Assembly: GCA_020002185.1 (NCBI GenBank)
Contig: JAHLWY010000263.1
Span: forward strand, 1 to 64,000
Length of the DNA stretch: 64,000 nt
DNA from: Paraescarpia echinospica
Taxonomy: Eukaryota; Annelida; Polychaeta; Sabellida; Siboglinidae
Direction: 5' to 3'
Positions within the stretch are counted from its first letter, which is position 1. Every line of letters begins with the position of its first letter. The position numbers and the translations under genes are program-made. This document shows positions 1-11,744 of the stretch, piece by piece. The notes under the pieces were generated by a model. That model worked only from the letters and a program-made list of their open reading frames with translations. It was not told the DNA's origin and searched no databases.

Positions 1-494
1 GGGGAGTAGCATTGCGATCTAATGTTGACAATGACACATATTAGGGACCGTTCCACATCTAAATGCAGTGTCTTTCCAATGATATACATCGTCTTTATAG
101 TGTTCTCACATAAAATAAGTTATACAACATGAATTACGTGTATCCCCCTAAATATCAGTGAGACCTACGACCACTTGGTAATATGCGAAATTGACAATGT
201 TCCACCAAGTGGATTTTGGTGGACTTTTTCTGGTAACATAAACATACAATATAATCTAAAAATGCCACAAAACTTACTATTACAATTTGTTTGAGGTGGA
301 ACCATAGATTGACTGGAATAACAGGCCGCTGATAACTAATTTATCGGACATTCTCAAATGCAAGATTAGACGTGGGGAATATGTTGATCTCCAGCTTTTG
401 GCTAATGGTGACGATGATGATGAGAACGAAATGTACAAGCGACAGCACCAGCGCCTAACGTTAGACCATTTGTCAGCAGGATACATTATCCTTA

Positions 495-1132
495 GTGAAA
501 CCCTCTCATACCAAAGGCATCAACACCATTGGTCAGTGGGAGACACCATTCACTGTCTGTGGGGCGGTACTCACTGAACATTCCCCACAACAAGCTCCAG
601 GCTTATTTAAACATATAGCAGACATCACTGAAATGGTACGTAGGTTTGGGGGCATGGCAAGGTATCGCTATTACAATCCTTTTCGGAGGGAGATGGGTGA
701 ATCAATTGAGCTTTGTTCAGGTTAACTGGGACATGCGGTTTCGCTGCCTTGAGCGGGCCGCCAACAAACCATGGGGCTATTCCTTTCAGGGCTCTACCAA
801 CCGCAGTCCATACGTCCGCAGCCGGGCCAATTTCCCTCTTGGTGACAGGGGTTACCAGAAAGGCCAATGTTACCAGTTCGCGAAGTTTGGCTCATGCCCC
901 AGTCCAGTGTCAATTCAAACACACATGTGCTAAGTGCTTCGGTAATCACCCTACCAGTCACTGTACCTTGTGCTCTGCCCGCCCTCAGGGTGTTGGACGA
1001 CCAGGTACAATGCGCTCTGCCAACGCCAATAGATAGTGGTATTTTATCCCAGTTTATTGCACATTATGACAAAGTTGAGACTGCGATTGTTTTGGAGGTT
1101 TGTTTCCGTGGGTTTCTCTATCCATTATGAGG
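495..1132 (+). pseudogene. gag-like protein of a DIRS/Ngaro-type retroelement (frameshifted)
   Basis: The reading frame changes at least twice. The first part (495-720) ends in a YRYYNPFRRE-like stretch, the middle (about 713-900) contains VNWDMRFRCLE and CYQFAKFGSC, and the last part (about 895-1130) contains CQFKHTCAKCFGNHPTSHC followed by TPIDSGILSQF. The order of a W/R-rich helical region and a CCCH/CCHC-type zinc finger ending in GNHP..HC is what I know from the gag-like ORF of animal retroelements that use a tyrosine recombinase. It would bind nucleic acid. The recombinase remnant follows directly, so RT and RNase H, normally between them, are missing. It is clearly broken. Family assignment is from remembered motif style, not a search. 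Confidence 0.6.
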
Positions 1133-1139
1133 CACCCCA

Positions 1140-2018
1140 ATGCATGCGTGTTTCTGGCAACCACCAATCAGATTCCGCTCCGGCCAGAATTCCAGATTCG
1201 CTGAAGCCAGAAGTGCTGCTGGTTTAGAACATGAACTAATCAGAGCTTCACGAGCACCACAAACTCGTGCATCCTATCGGCGCAGTGTCAACATGTTAAG
1301 TAAATATTTATCGTCTGTCTGTCCTGGCGCTAGGTATTTCCCTGTGTCACGTCCTCTTTTCGCACGATTTATTATACAATTGTTCGCAGCCAACTTTGCT
1401 TCCTCGACTATTTTATCCACTGTGTCTGCTATTTTTATAGTCATAAAATTGTTGGGTTAGCAAAAATGTCCAGTAGGTGTTCATAAGAAATCTTGTACAA
1501 TTGATTTCCTGACAAATGTACACAGTTATGTATAGCTGCTATATTCATTTTAGCTTTTCATGCATTTTTTAATAATCGGCGAAATGACTGTGCGGCCTGG
1601 GGTGTCGGTCAAACGGAGTCAACGAGGTGATGTTGTGATAGTGCCTGGCCGTAAACAGTCTAATTCGTTTCTGCAATTAACAATCAGGCATGCAAAAAAA
1701 TACACCAGCAAGTTGGCAGGCCCATTGTTCTCGAAATCAATTCACAGTCTAAGAACTGTCCTGTGGTACATATTTGACACTATCTACACACACGTAGCTC
1801 ATCAGCGGGACCACTTTTTGTCTTCCCTGACAGAATACCCAATTCAAGAGCATATTTCGCGTCTCAACTGTCAGCGTGTCTTTCACACGCTGGTTATGAA
1901 CCCAGCCCCAACTACTGCAGCAAAATGGGGATACACAGATGTGCAGATCCAAACTATGGGCAGCTGGAAATCGGCCGCTTTCAGGCGATATATCCGAATT
2001 CCCATAATGAAATTATAA
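1140..2018 (+). pseudogene. tyrosine recombinase remnant (DIRS/Ngaro-type)
   Basis: Two open segments. The first (about 1195-1460) resembles the N-terminal core-binding domain, with RASRAPQTRASYRRSVNML. The second (1560-2018) is the catalytic C-terminus, ending AAKWGYTDVQIQTMGSWKS then FRRYIRIP. The tyrosine of FRRYIR is the expected nucleophile. The usual H-x-x-R box just upstream reads HTLVM, so the second catalytic arginine appears lost. A stop and about 100 bases of non-coding sequence separate the two halves, and the segment with the first catalytic arginine is not visible. The enzyme would integrate circular cDNA. It forms one element with the gag-like remnant upstream and the repeats downstream. 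Crypton transposons share this enzyme, but the gag-like finger argues for a retroelement. Confidence 0.7.
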
Positions 2019-2035
2019 ATTATGTTACGCCAGCC

Positions 2036-2640
2036 GTTAGTCTCATTCGCCTGATGCTGCTGCTGCCTGACCAGATAATGCTATCCTTTTGGTGATATTT
2101 AGTCATTACTAATGGTTAGATGCGCCAGTCTGTCTAGCTAAGCCGAGGCTGAGAGGCGGTCTGGTGCTGACTTAGCATCATTATGTGCATGTAGTCTTAT
2201 TCGCCTGGTGCTGCTGCCTGTCCTGTACTGGTTATGCACTTAAGTGTTATGTGTACTACTTATGCATGTACTGTACATACAGTCGATACAGATAATAGTG
2301 TTCTTTGGTGATATGTAGTTAATACTAATGGTTAGTTGCGCCAGTCTGTCTAGCGTAGCCGGGGATGAGAGTCTGGTAGTTGCTAAATTCGCATCATCCT
2401 GTGCATGTATTTGTATACTCTGTTTAATCTTCGGTTTTTCCTTTTTTGCTATGCTGCTTGCCAGGCGTTCCAGTCTGTTTAGCATACCCGGGTCTAAGTC
2501 CTTGGCGAAATATTGTGCGTTTATATGTATGCACTGTTTACTAAGATTGGGTTTATATTCTATTCTAATTGTTAGGTGCATCAGTCTGCCTGGCTTAGCC
2601 GGGTCTGAGAGGCTGGCTGGTGCATATTTTTATTTTTATT
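2036..2640 (+). repeat. degenerate 3' repeats of the recombinase element
   Basis: A motif close to GCGCCAGTCTGTCTAGC, followed by a variable AGCCGGGTCTGAGAGGC, occurs about four times (near 2122, 2337, 2461 and 2573). The spacing is irregular, about 110 to 215 bases. A second pair, TTCGCCTG(A/G)TGCTGCTG, lies near 2047 and 2199. These probably are the repeated 3' end of the retroelement just upstream, because such elements carry unusual terminal and internal repeats. No gene is visible to 3028. Confidence 0.5.
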
Positions 2641-3026
2641 ATTTTTATTTATTTTTTTGGCATTTGCAATACGGTGACCAATAGTTACGCCTGTATACAA
2701 TACAATTTTTATTTAGTGATATTTTGGGTGGCGGGATTTGCTCAGATGAGTTAAGATTTGAGTACTGCTTTAGGTTGTTAACTGTAGCTGTTAATCTAAT
2801 GGTGGGCTGTGGCCTTGCGTGGTGGTGACACTCCTCATTATGAGCAGTGTCTGTAGCCCCTCACCTTTGGTGTCATATATTAGCAGTTTGATGCACTGTA
2901 TATATTTTAACTGATTGTTTATGTGTGTACAGCCACAGCTTTTTGTGCATAATTGACTATTTACATGCACTTCTTGGGTATGCTTGATGTTCATACCAAT
3001 TGGAAATAACATATGCCCTTTACCAT

Positions 3027-3028
<2 letters not shown>

Positions 3029-3108
<80 letters not shown>

Positions 3109-3128
3109 ACACACACACACACGCACAC

Positions 3129-3162
<34 letters not shown>

Positions 3163-3420
3163 ACACACACACACACACACGAACCACACACAAGAACACA
3201 CATACACGAACACACACGCACACACACACGAATGCATACACACGAACACACACACGAACACACGAACACTCACGAACACACAAACACGAACACACGCACG
3301 AACACACACGAACACACACACACACGAACACACACACGAACACACACACGAACACACACACGAACACACACACGAACAAATACACACAAGCGCGCATGCG
3401 CACACACACGCACACATACG
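3029..3420. repeat. (CA)n microsatellite passing into ACACACGA-type repeats
   Basis: About 70 bases of pure CA run into interrupted CA with CG substitutions. From about 3181 to 3375 a compound unit of the type CACACACGAA repeats. Long open frames here on both strands are artefacts of the repeat. Confidence 0.97.
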
Positions 3421-5426
3421 TTACGGTCAAAATCAATTATTTTAAGAAATATAAGCAGTCGTTTATAGCAAATTGTTGAGCATATCACCAGCATTATATT
3501 TGATAATCACTCATATGGATTGGCGACTAAGCCAGCTAAAGAGGGAGTTGTTTGTAATGTGATATTTTCAATATCAATATCATAAAACCGTTAGAATCAG
3601 ATACCTATTATCTGCTTTTGGCAGCAGAACGTTTGGTCCTTCAATGCGACTGATACAAGTCGAACCACTGGTCGTTGGTAACTGTAGTGATGTAATTCCC
3701 TTGCATCTACATATCAAATTGTGTCCGTGACATTCCTAATTATTGATATTTTATTGAAACACTTTTCGTGGAATTAATTGTGATAATTACACGCTATTTT
3801 GTGTTTTCAGAGATTGGTTTTATTACTTTCACTAACAAAAAATGTCCGTCCCCTAATGGGAGACTTTGGTAGTTAATTGACATTCGTAATAGTAATATTT
3901 ACAATTTGTTTGTATATTGTTGTATATTCAAAATGACGAAAGTCGGACAAGAGTGAGGTTTAAGTCCATCGATAGGCCCTAGTCGTGATAATGTGTAGAA
4001 TTGTCAAATAATATTCGTATTGCTATGCAATTGGTAAAAATGATAGATATAAGCATACTGAGCAGAAGCTGAAGAGCTGAATAAGAGCTAAAGATACGGC
4101 GGCAAAAACATTTTCTATACCATTTGGTTCAGCCACCAGTGTAGTTTTTGTGCGCCCTAGACTTCTCTTTGGATCCGCCCTCATATATGTTTTTTATAGG
4201 GAAAAGTATATTTATATACGTATTTCGTCCTATTCTAGGGGTCGTAGATTAATCCCTGAAAATTTGGCGCTCGAAGTTCAAGCCATGTAAAAGGAAAATG
4301 TTAAACTACCCGCATACGTAAGCTCGATTATTAATAAATATCAACTAGTCTACATGGATAACTTAAGGTCTACTATCTTCAATAAAATACAGATATAAAA
4401 TTTGCAACAGTTGAAATTAACAAACCATGAATCTCTTAACATGGAGTATTAAAGTCTAATCTAAAAACATATACTGTTATATTGAAAAGGAGCTTTCACA
4501 TAGGAAAGCAATAATATTTTGAAACATGCTTTAATCAATTCAAATTTGACATAAAACACTTGGAAAACTGTCAACGAAATTTTGTCTAAAAATAAAACTA
4601 ACAAATCATTTCCAAAATATTTTAAAGAATCAAATTATATTTTGACAGATTAAGTAGAAAGCATCCATGATCATTTATATTATTTAAATAAAACGGTGAG
4701 CAGTTTTCTACTATTTAAAAGTGTTGAAAAAGATACCATAAATAAAATAATAAATAATTTACCCAACGTAATTAGCTGCGGATTTGAGTGTGATGAGAGC
4801 TGGATATGGCATATTTATATCATTTTAGGGTTCTGATAATGATGACATCATCTTTATTTTGTCAGTGGTGTTACGAACAAAATATACATGTTTGCATGGA
4901 TCCTGGCAAATTGTAGATATATATTCTATTGTCTCTAATACAGGTAATATGTCGTATCAATGTTTTATTTAAAAAAAAAAATTGAAATGTTTTTCACCGT
5001 CAAATCTTGGTTTTTCACGTGCCATCGGAAGCAAAAGAGCACATGCTGACCAGTATCTTAACGCATATCCTTTGTTAGTGGACACACACCATAAATTGAT
5101 TACTCTGATGGATGCATACATGTCAGCGTAAGAATAAACAATGCTAAAAAAGCTATGTTCAGGAACGCTATTTGGTTCTAGAAATTAAAATGAGGGGCAT
5201 AAGACCAGTGACTGACGGAGTAACACCAATGACAAATATTACCACCAGTGACTGTGCGATCAATCACGACAATTTATTGTAACGAATACTCAACTCCAAA
5301 TCACACAGTTGATCGAAACGGCTAACAGATCAGAACATGTAATAATCCAAAGTATCACACATATTTTGATAATAATTATCTCGACACATTACTGTAATCC
5401 CTAGAAAACAAAGGTAATGCTGATTG
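3421..5426. other. AT-rich intergenic stretch, nothing recognised
   Basis: No long open frame, protein motif, tandem repeat or structural RNA was recognised on either strand. Confidence 0.6.
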
Positions 5427-5785
5427 TCATGTCGAACGCATTTCTAAGATTCGCTCATTGTTATTTCTCCCACTCAAAGCGTGACTGTCATTTGCAGCCC
5501 GAGTCTTGTCACTGATCTTGTATGACCAGCGATTAACCCTCGTGGGCCCGTCAATCAAACAAAGATCATCCTCCCCGGAATAGATACTTATGTCATCTCT
5601 CAAACTAGGCCAGAAAAAACTTGTTCTTGCCAAACCTTGCCATACAGTTTATTTCGATGTCCTCGTCATCAACGCTCACAATAATTCCGTGATATGGTTT
5701 GTTGTCGTATAGAACCACACAGAACTTTCCCACGTGGGGCTGATTGATTACGTCCGGCCTTTGATTGATTTTCCTTTGAATTTGT
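5427..5785 (-). pseudogene. fragment of a conserved protein tail (unnamed; ends in a KNKFFWP-like core)
   Basis: Minus-strand translation gives PHVGKFCVVLYDNKPYHGII, then VSVDDEDIEINCMARFGKNK, a frameshift within a run of six T, then FFWPSLRDDISIYSGEDDLC and IDGPTRVNRWSYKISD. The pattern (a V.Y....Y.G.V strand, an acidic turn, a basic G.N.F.WP core, an IL..ID.P...NRR.Y.I end) is one I associate with a recurrent C-terminal tail in uncharacterised, often transposon-linked, invertebrate proteins. It looks like a small beta barrel, perhaps Tudor- or SH3-like; that is inference. It abuts the truncated CR1 copy. An alternative is the zinc-binding region of a gypsy integrase, which I find less convincing because its His and Cys ligands are absent. 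Confidence 0.45.
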
Positions 5786-6039
5786 CATTCTGCACTGCGC
5801 TGAAATCTTCATACCAGCACAACTTATTATCCTTAAGCCTTTTTCTTTTACAGAAGTCTTCTTCATTTCCAGTACGTCTATATGACTTCGACATCCTTTG
5901 TTTGTACTTAATTTTTCTAATGGCTTCTTTCGATAAGTATTTATATCTTGACCGTTTCCCTTGTTTTTTTTATGGAACAACTATATTGACGATGCACTCT
6001 ATTTCATTCTTTAAGATATTCCAGCATTCTGTTGCTGTC

Positions 6040-6740
6040 TTATTCTTCAGTGTGTTGTTCCAGTCTATTTTTTGCAAAATATTTCCTCATTTCCTTATAT
6101 CTTCCTTTGTGGACATTTCTCCTGAACTTCATTTTATTATTTATATCTGATTTTACTTTGATGGTGAAATGTATCTGATTGTGATCACTACTTCCCAGTG
6201 GCTCACATAATTTGACATTGTCAACTAATTCGTTCTGTGAGGACAAAACTATGCGTAACATATTCTCACCCCTGGTTGGCTCTAGCACATGTTGAGAAAG
6301 GAAACTGTCTAGTACTAAATCTAAAAAATTTTGGTCCTCACTCCCCGTACTCTGTAGAGATGTCCGTTGTATATGACCATGGTTGAAATCTCCCATAATA
6401 ATACAGTCCCGTTTGCTAACTTCCCTTATAGCATTTTTGTACTTTTTCATTCTCTGTTACACCAAACTGCTTCTTAGCAATCTGCTTCTCTTTCTAAATT
6501 TATTTCATAAGCCTGGATACATTCTTTACCATATAAAATAACTCCCCCTACCCTTCTTCCTATTCTATCTTTCCTGAACATTACTTAGCCTGTTAATCCC
6601 AATTCAGCATCTGATATATCAGTGGTGGCCCATGATTCGGTTATACCTATTATGTGAAGGTCAGTATCTTCTATCATAATGTTTAGTTAACTTATTTTGT
6701 TTACTATGCTCCTTGCATTTAAACAAACGCATTTATATCC
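6040..6740 (-). pseudogene. CR1 ORF2 endonuclease fragment, copy A
   Basis: The best-preserved part shows REVSKRDCIIMGDFNHGHIQ and EPLGSSDHNQIHFTI, the GDFN and SDH blocks of an apurinic-like (APE) endonuclease. Weaker homology to the N-terminal ITESW region of copy B lies upstream, around 6550-6700, with several stops. The enzyme nicks target DNA to prime reverse transcription. The following RT is deleted. Confidence 0.75.
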
Positions 6741-7004
6741 TTATTCAGAACAGTTTTCCAGGCTGTTCTTTGCTGATTCATTTCTGCTGTCTTTATCTAT
6801 GCCTCCTGTTTCAAGTTTCTCTGTGAATCCCCCCTGCGAGTAAATTGATGCTGCCTGTCCCACTGTCAACAGATTGCAGCAAGTTCTCTGAGAAATCTGC
6901 TGCCCCTTTTCACTTAGATGGAGGCCATGTCTCATGTACATACCTTCCCTGCCAACAATGTATCCCCATAAATCCCACCCCCTCTTCTTTACACATCTGC
7001 TCAA

Positions 7005-8044
7005 CTAGTGCGTTGATCGCCATCCTCTTGCAGTTTCTATATGTTGGCCCCTTCCTCCCATTACTGGCAACATTCCTGAGAGAATAATCTGTTCGACTCT
7101 TGTCTTCTTTAACTTCCACACTAACTGTCTGTACTTCTGTACTATCCCAGTTGTTCCCTCCCTGTCTGCATTGTTTGTTCTTACGTGTACTAGTATAGAC
7201 CCTTCCTTGCCATGCCCCAATACCTTCTCTACCCTTCCAGTCATATGTTCTATCCTAGTCCCCGGCAAACAAACAACGACGTCCTCCCCTTCGCTTACTG
7301 TCTTGTCTGTTTTTCTCATAATATAATCGCCCATAAACACCCTCTCTTTTCTCAATGCCCCCTCAATCATTGCCTCAGAATAGCTCCTTCTCCGGTTTGC
7401 ATCAGTCTGGTTGTAGTCTTGTTCCCCTGTCTTCTGCTCTCCTGTCACAATCTCGTCCGTTCCATTCTTTCCTGACGCTGTTTCTCTTGTCACCTTTCTT
7501 CCTGTCATCGTTCCTCCCAACTTCTCTTCTGTCACATTTACTCTAACTTCCTTTCTTCCCGTCACCTTTCCTCACATTGCATTTCCTTCTCTCCTCTCCC
7601 GTCTCTTTTTCCTCCTACCTCTTTCTCTACGGTCACTTTCTCCCCTGTCACCTTCACGCCTGTCACATTTCCTGCCGTCGATCCTCCAATTTCGTCCTCT
7701 CCGATCACCTTCCCTCCTCTCAATCTCCCTTCCTCGGTCTTGTTGCCACTATTCTGCTCCTTCAGTCTCACAGTATTCCCAACTCTCCCCCTGTAGACTC
7801 TCTCCATTCCACCTGTTTCCTTGTTGATTCTCATATCCATCCCTTCACAATATTTTCCAACATAGCTACCTCCTTCTCCAGACATTCCACCTTCCAACAC
7901 CCCACGCACTGAAAGGTGAATCCCTCTTCCTTCCGTCTCTGCCCATGACTTCCCACAGCCGGATAGGGCAAAATCCACCCAACTGTGGCAGTCGTCGCAC
8001 ACCAAGTGTCTCTTTGCCTTGACCTGCCGCTTGCAAGGCGCCAT
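7005..8044 (-). pseudogene. CR1 ORF1: PHD-like zinc finger plus SGNH/GDSL esterase, copy A
   Basis: It starts MAPCKRQVKAKRHLVCDDCH. The Cys/His pattern near residues 15-50 resembles the PHD-like finger of CR1 ORF1. A long low-complexity charged stretch rich in G, E, K and T follows. The C-terminal part carries an esterase block I variant, FMGDYIMRKTD, where the usual GDS serine reads GDY, then LVHVRTNNADREG (block III, usually GTND). The DGLHLSEKG-type D-x-x-H block lies further on (about 6930-6900). Frameshifts near 7562 and 7005 break the frame. In CR1 elements this protein binds nucleic acid or membranes for retrotransposition. With the serine changed, an active esterase is unlikely. Confidence 0.7.
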
Positions 8045-8737
8045 ATCAGAACTTATTTAATAATAATAATCTAATTAGCTATTTAAAATAGTTTAGTCAA
8101 CTGTGTTTACATTATTCACTGTCTATGTAGTATTTAAGAAGACTGTTTTCTGGGCACAAATGTTACACTTTACGTAAGATTACCTTGTTTATTTCGGTTA
8201 TTGTTTTGGTTATAGTCACAACTGACTATCAGAAATGCTAACGTTACCGGTAGTGACCTAATTTAAATACAATCAGTTACTTTACTCTAGACTGCTTTAT
8301 ATATTTAGGTTATATCGCGCTCTGATGAATTCGTGGGACATTAGACATTAGATACATAAACTTAGTTCCCCCGGTTATCGCGAATGCTTAATTTTAACAA
8401 CAAAGCTATCAAAATGTCTAGCAGGTACTGGCTTACACATGTATTATCTTATGTAAGTAGTTTTATGTGTGTTACTTTATCACCTATATATTCCACCACA
8501 TAATGAGATTTGTTAAATCTTGTTTACAAACTTATCGTAGGCTAACTTACTAAAATACCTTATCTAACTAAATTTAAGCACAGCTGTTACTCAAAGTATG
8601 TTCACTGCTACTTTATGAATGATATTAAGGCAATAATAATACTTATCAATCAGTAATTCTACTTGTTTATAAACTTTTCTGCACCACCAATTTCTATGAT
8701 CTTTCTCCGCCAGATATAGTCTCGAACCATTCCTCTT

Positions 8738-8830
8738 GGAACGCACGAGATTGTGACAGGAGAACAGAAGACAGGTGAACAAGACTACAGCCAGACTGAT
8801 GCAAACCGGAGAAGGAGCTACTCTGAGGTA
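8738..8830 (+). other. inverted copy of a CR1 ORF1 segment next to the 5' end of copy A
   Basis: The plus strand here (GATTGTGACAGGAGAACAGA onward, to GAAGGAGCTACTCTGAGG) matches the reverse complement of about 7370-7465, inside copy A ORF1, almost base for base. Copy A runs on the minus strand and starts at about 8720. A piece of its own coding region therefore sits inverted just outside its 5' end. This is the classic product of twin priming or of a fold-back during insertion. Confidence 0.7.
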
Positions 8831-9834
8831 GTGCGAATACGTCCTTTGATTTCGATCTATACCAACCATACTGTAAAAGCATCTTAATGACAGTAAAAAT
8901 AATAAAAAATATTGTACGCTTAAATCGTAGGAAACCAAGCTGATAGGCAAAACACTAGAAAAACGTCGGTAATTATCGGATCAGAGGCGATAAGCATAGT
9001 TAAACGTTTTCAACAATTGTATAGAAAATAGCAGGGTGCTTAGATATTCAATAATTAAAGATATGCATTAATACCACGGCGAAATTGAGTACTATTTTCA
9101 ACTGATATATCACCAAGAGGAAGCACATTCAAAGGCGGCAGTACTGTAACCTAGATAGTCCTAATTCCGATATTGGTTAGACACAAGGAATATAAAAAGG
9201 AAATCAGAACAAAAAGGTCGAAGCTGGATTAAGTAAACAACATTTCATTTCCGGCAAAAAGGCTTTCATTGTAATTTTGCACAATGTAATATGAACGTGT
9301 CCAGCTTCGTGCTTGACCTAGCATTTAATACATATGGCTTTGGAAAATTACGAGAAAAAAAACGGTGACATATAATAACTGCAAAACATACACTACGTGT
9401 ACACACGTTGGACCATGATATAGACCAACAATATCAAGTCACACCTACTAAGGCAATGATTGTTCACGCCTCCGTGTAACTAGTCCAACTTTACTACGAG
9501 TGGTAATTGATTAACCTTCATAAAACAAAAGAGAAAACGGCTAATGTAGCAATCATTCAAGCAACTGCCATTGTTCTCATCCACAAATTGTAATACATAT
9601 GAAATGACATCATACGAAGTATGTGTTGTAACGTCCATTCAGTAAACTAGCATAATCAGCACACACGAACACTTGCACACACGAACATATGCACACAGGC
9701 ACTCATACACACATCACACACATACACATGTATGCACACATACATCTATACATATACACACATCCATTCATAAACACACATAAATACACACACGTACACA
9801 CATAATCACACACACGTACACGCAAGATTAGAGG
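8831..9834. other. spacer between diverging CR1 copies, with a CA-rich stretch
   Basis: No gene recognised. From about 9655 to 9825 the sequence is a degenerate CA/CATA repeat (ACACACGAACA, ACATACACATG and similar). Confidence 0.6.
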
Positions 9835-10430
9835 CTATATTTGGCGGAGATAGATCGTAGAAATTGGTGGTGCAGAAAAGTTGATAAACAAGTGGAATTA
9901 CTGATTGATAAGTATTATTCTTGCCTTAATATCATTCATAAAGTTGCAATAAACATATATTGAGTAGCAGTTGTGCTTAAAGTTAGTTAGTTAAAGTATT
10001 TCAGAACACCTTAGTATAATGAGTGATAATAGGGTAACTCACTTAGCCTACGATAAGTTGTAAACAAGATTTAACAAACCTGATTATGTGGTAGAATATA
10101 TAGCAGATAAAGTAACAACCATCAAACTACTTACATCAGGTAATATATGTGTAAGCCAGTTCTTGCTAGATATTTTTATTAGGTAGCATTGTTGTTAAAA
10201 TTTAGCAAGGGCGATAGTCGGGCGGCGTAACCTAAATAAATAAAGCAGCCTAACGTAACGTAATTGATTGTATTTAAATTAGGTCACTACAGGTAATGTT
10301 AGCGTTCGTGTCAGGATAAATAGTCGGCTGTGTAATTGAAATTTGTAACCTAAAGTGTGCTGTAATACACAGGAAACAGTCTTTATAAAGACTAAGTTAG
10401 TTAAGTTATTAAATAAATTCTGATCGGGAT

Positions 10431-11618
10431 ATGGCGCCTTGCAAGCGGCAAGTCAAGCAAAGCGACACTTGGTGTGCGATCACTGCCACAGCTGGGTAGA
10501 TTTTGTATTGTCCGGCTGTGGGAAGTCATGGGCAGAAACCATGGAGGAAGGATTCACCTTTCAGTGCATTTGGTGTTGGAAGGTGGAGTGTCTGCTGAAG
10601 GAGATAGTTAGGTTGACAGATATTGTGAAGGGAATGGAGATGGGAATTAGCAAGGAGGCAGGTCGAATGGAGAGAGACGACAGGGAGAGAGGTGCGAATA
10701 CTGCAATACTGAAGGAGAATAGCAGTGGCAAGAAAACTGAGGAAAGGAGATTGAGAGGAGGGAAGTTGATTGGAGGGGAAGAAATTAGAAAATCGACAAC
10801 AGAAAACGTGACAAACGTGAAGGTGACAGGGAAGAAAGTGACCGTAGAGAAGGAGGGAGGGAAAATGGGACGGGAGAGGAGAGAGGAAAATGAGATGGGA
10901 CGAACGAAGAAGGGACGAAAGGAAGTGAGAGCAAATGTGATAGAAGAAAAGTCGATAAAAGGGACGCTGACAGGAGGAAAAAGCGACAGGAAAGAATGGA
11001 TCGTAAGAGAATGTGACAGGAGAGAAGACGACAGGGGGAAAGACAACAACCAGACAGATGCAAACCGAAGAAGGAGCTATTCTAAGGCAGTGATTGAGGG
11101 GGCAATGAGGAAAGAGAGGGTGCTTATGGGCGACTCCATTATGAGAAAGACACTGAGCGAGGGGAAGGACGTCGTTGTTTGTTTACCGGGGGCTAGGATT
11201 GAACATGTGACTGACAGGGTAGAGAAGGTATTGGGACATGGCAAGGGGGGTCTCTACTGGTACATGTAGGAACAGATAGTGCAGACAGGGAGGGAATAAC
11301 TGCGATAGTACAGAAGTATTAGTGAGGAAGCAAAAGTAGACGAGAGTTGAACAGGTCATTCCGGCAGGAATTTTAACAGTAATGGTAGGAAGGGGGGCAA
11401 CGTATACAAACTGCAAGAGGATGGCGATCAACGCACTAGTTGAGCAGATGTGTGAAAAAGAGGGGGTGGGATTCATAGATGTATGGGGATACTTTGTTGG
11501 GAGGGAAGATATGTACATGAGAGATGGCCTCCATCTTAGTGGAAAGGGGGCAGCAGTTTTCTCAGAGAACCTGCTGCGATCTGTTGACAGTGGGACAGGT
11601 TGCATCTATTTAAACTAG
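10431..11618 (+). pseudogene. CR1 ORF1: PHD-like finger plus SGNH esterase, copy B
   Basis: The original start is the ATG at 10431 (MAPCKRQVK, as in copy A). A one-base loss near 10455 shifts the frame into the long segment that reads RHLVCDHCHSWVDFVLSGCG. The finger has CDHC, SGCGKSW and FQCIWCW, and then a charged low-complexity linker of about 150 residues. The esterase half shows LMGDSIMRKTLSEGKDVVVC (block I with the GDS serine kept), then a frameshift near 11250, and finally MRDGLHLSGKGAAVFSENLL (D-x-x-H catalytic pair) ending at 11618. All three esterase blocks can be traced across frames. A parallel frame at 11382-11618 is the true C-terminus. Confidence 0.8.
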
Positions 11619-11744
11619 ATTCGCAGGGGGGACTCACAGAAAAGCCTGAAAATGGAGGCATAGATAAAGACAGCACAAATAAATAAGCAAATAACAGTCT
11701 GGAAAACTCTTCTAAAGCTGGATATAAATGTGTTTCTTTAAATG

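Larger units (their letters stand above)
5770..8720 (-). mobile_element. CR1 non-LTR retroposon, copy A (RT core deleted)
   Basis: The order on the minus strand is: 5' leader (about 8720-8045), ORF1 with a zinc finger and SGNH-esterase (8044-7000), endonuclease (about 6730-6040), then a linker that jumps from the endonuclease-RT spacer straight to the end of the RT. The linker resembles FKKQGKRSKKKYLSK of copy B, then LKEND-LGLTISADMKVSEQC. It therefore lacks the RT catalytic core and the 3' end, and is truncated at about 5770. The leader aligns by eye with the leader of copy B (9835-10430) in inverse orientation. It shares sequence with copies B and C, so this is one CR1 family. Confidence 0.8.

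Noticed and set aside
3000..3480. Long open frames of HTHTHT and CVCVCV residues on both strands
   Set aside because: They are translations of the CA microsatellite; no start context, no domain.
5427..5633. Gypsy integrase zinc-binding fragment
   Set aside because: FFWP resembles the integrase word but the HHCC ligands are absent and the flanking residues fit the unnamed tail domain better.
7212..7912. Plus-strand Ser/Pro/Leu-rich open frames
   Set aside because: Antisense shadows of the charged CR1 ORF1 linker on the minus strand.
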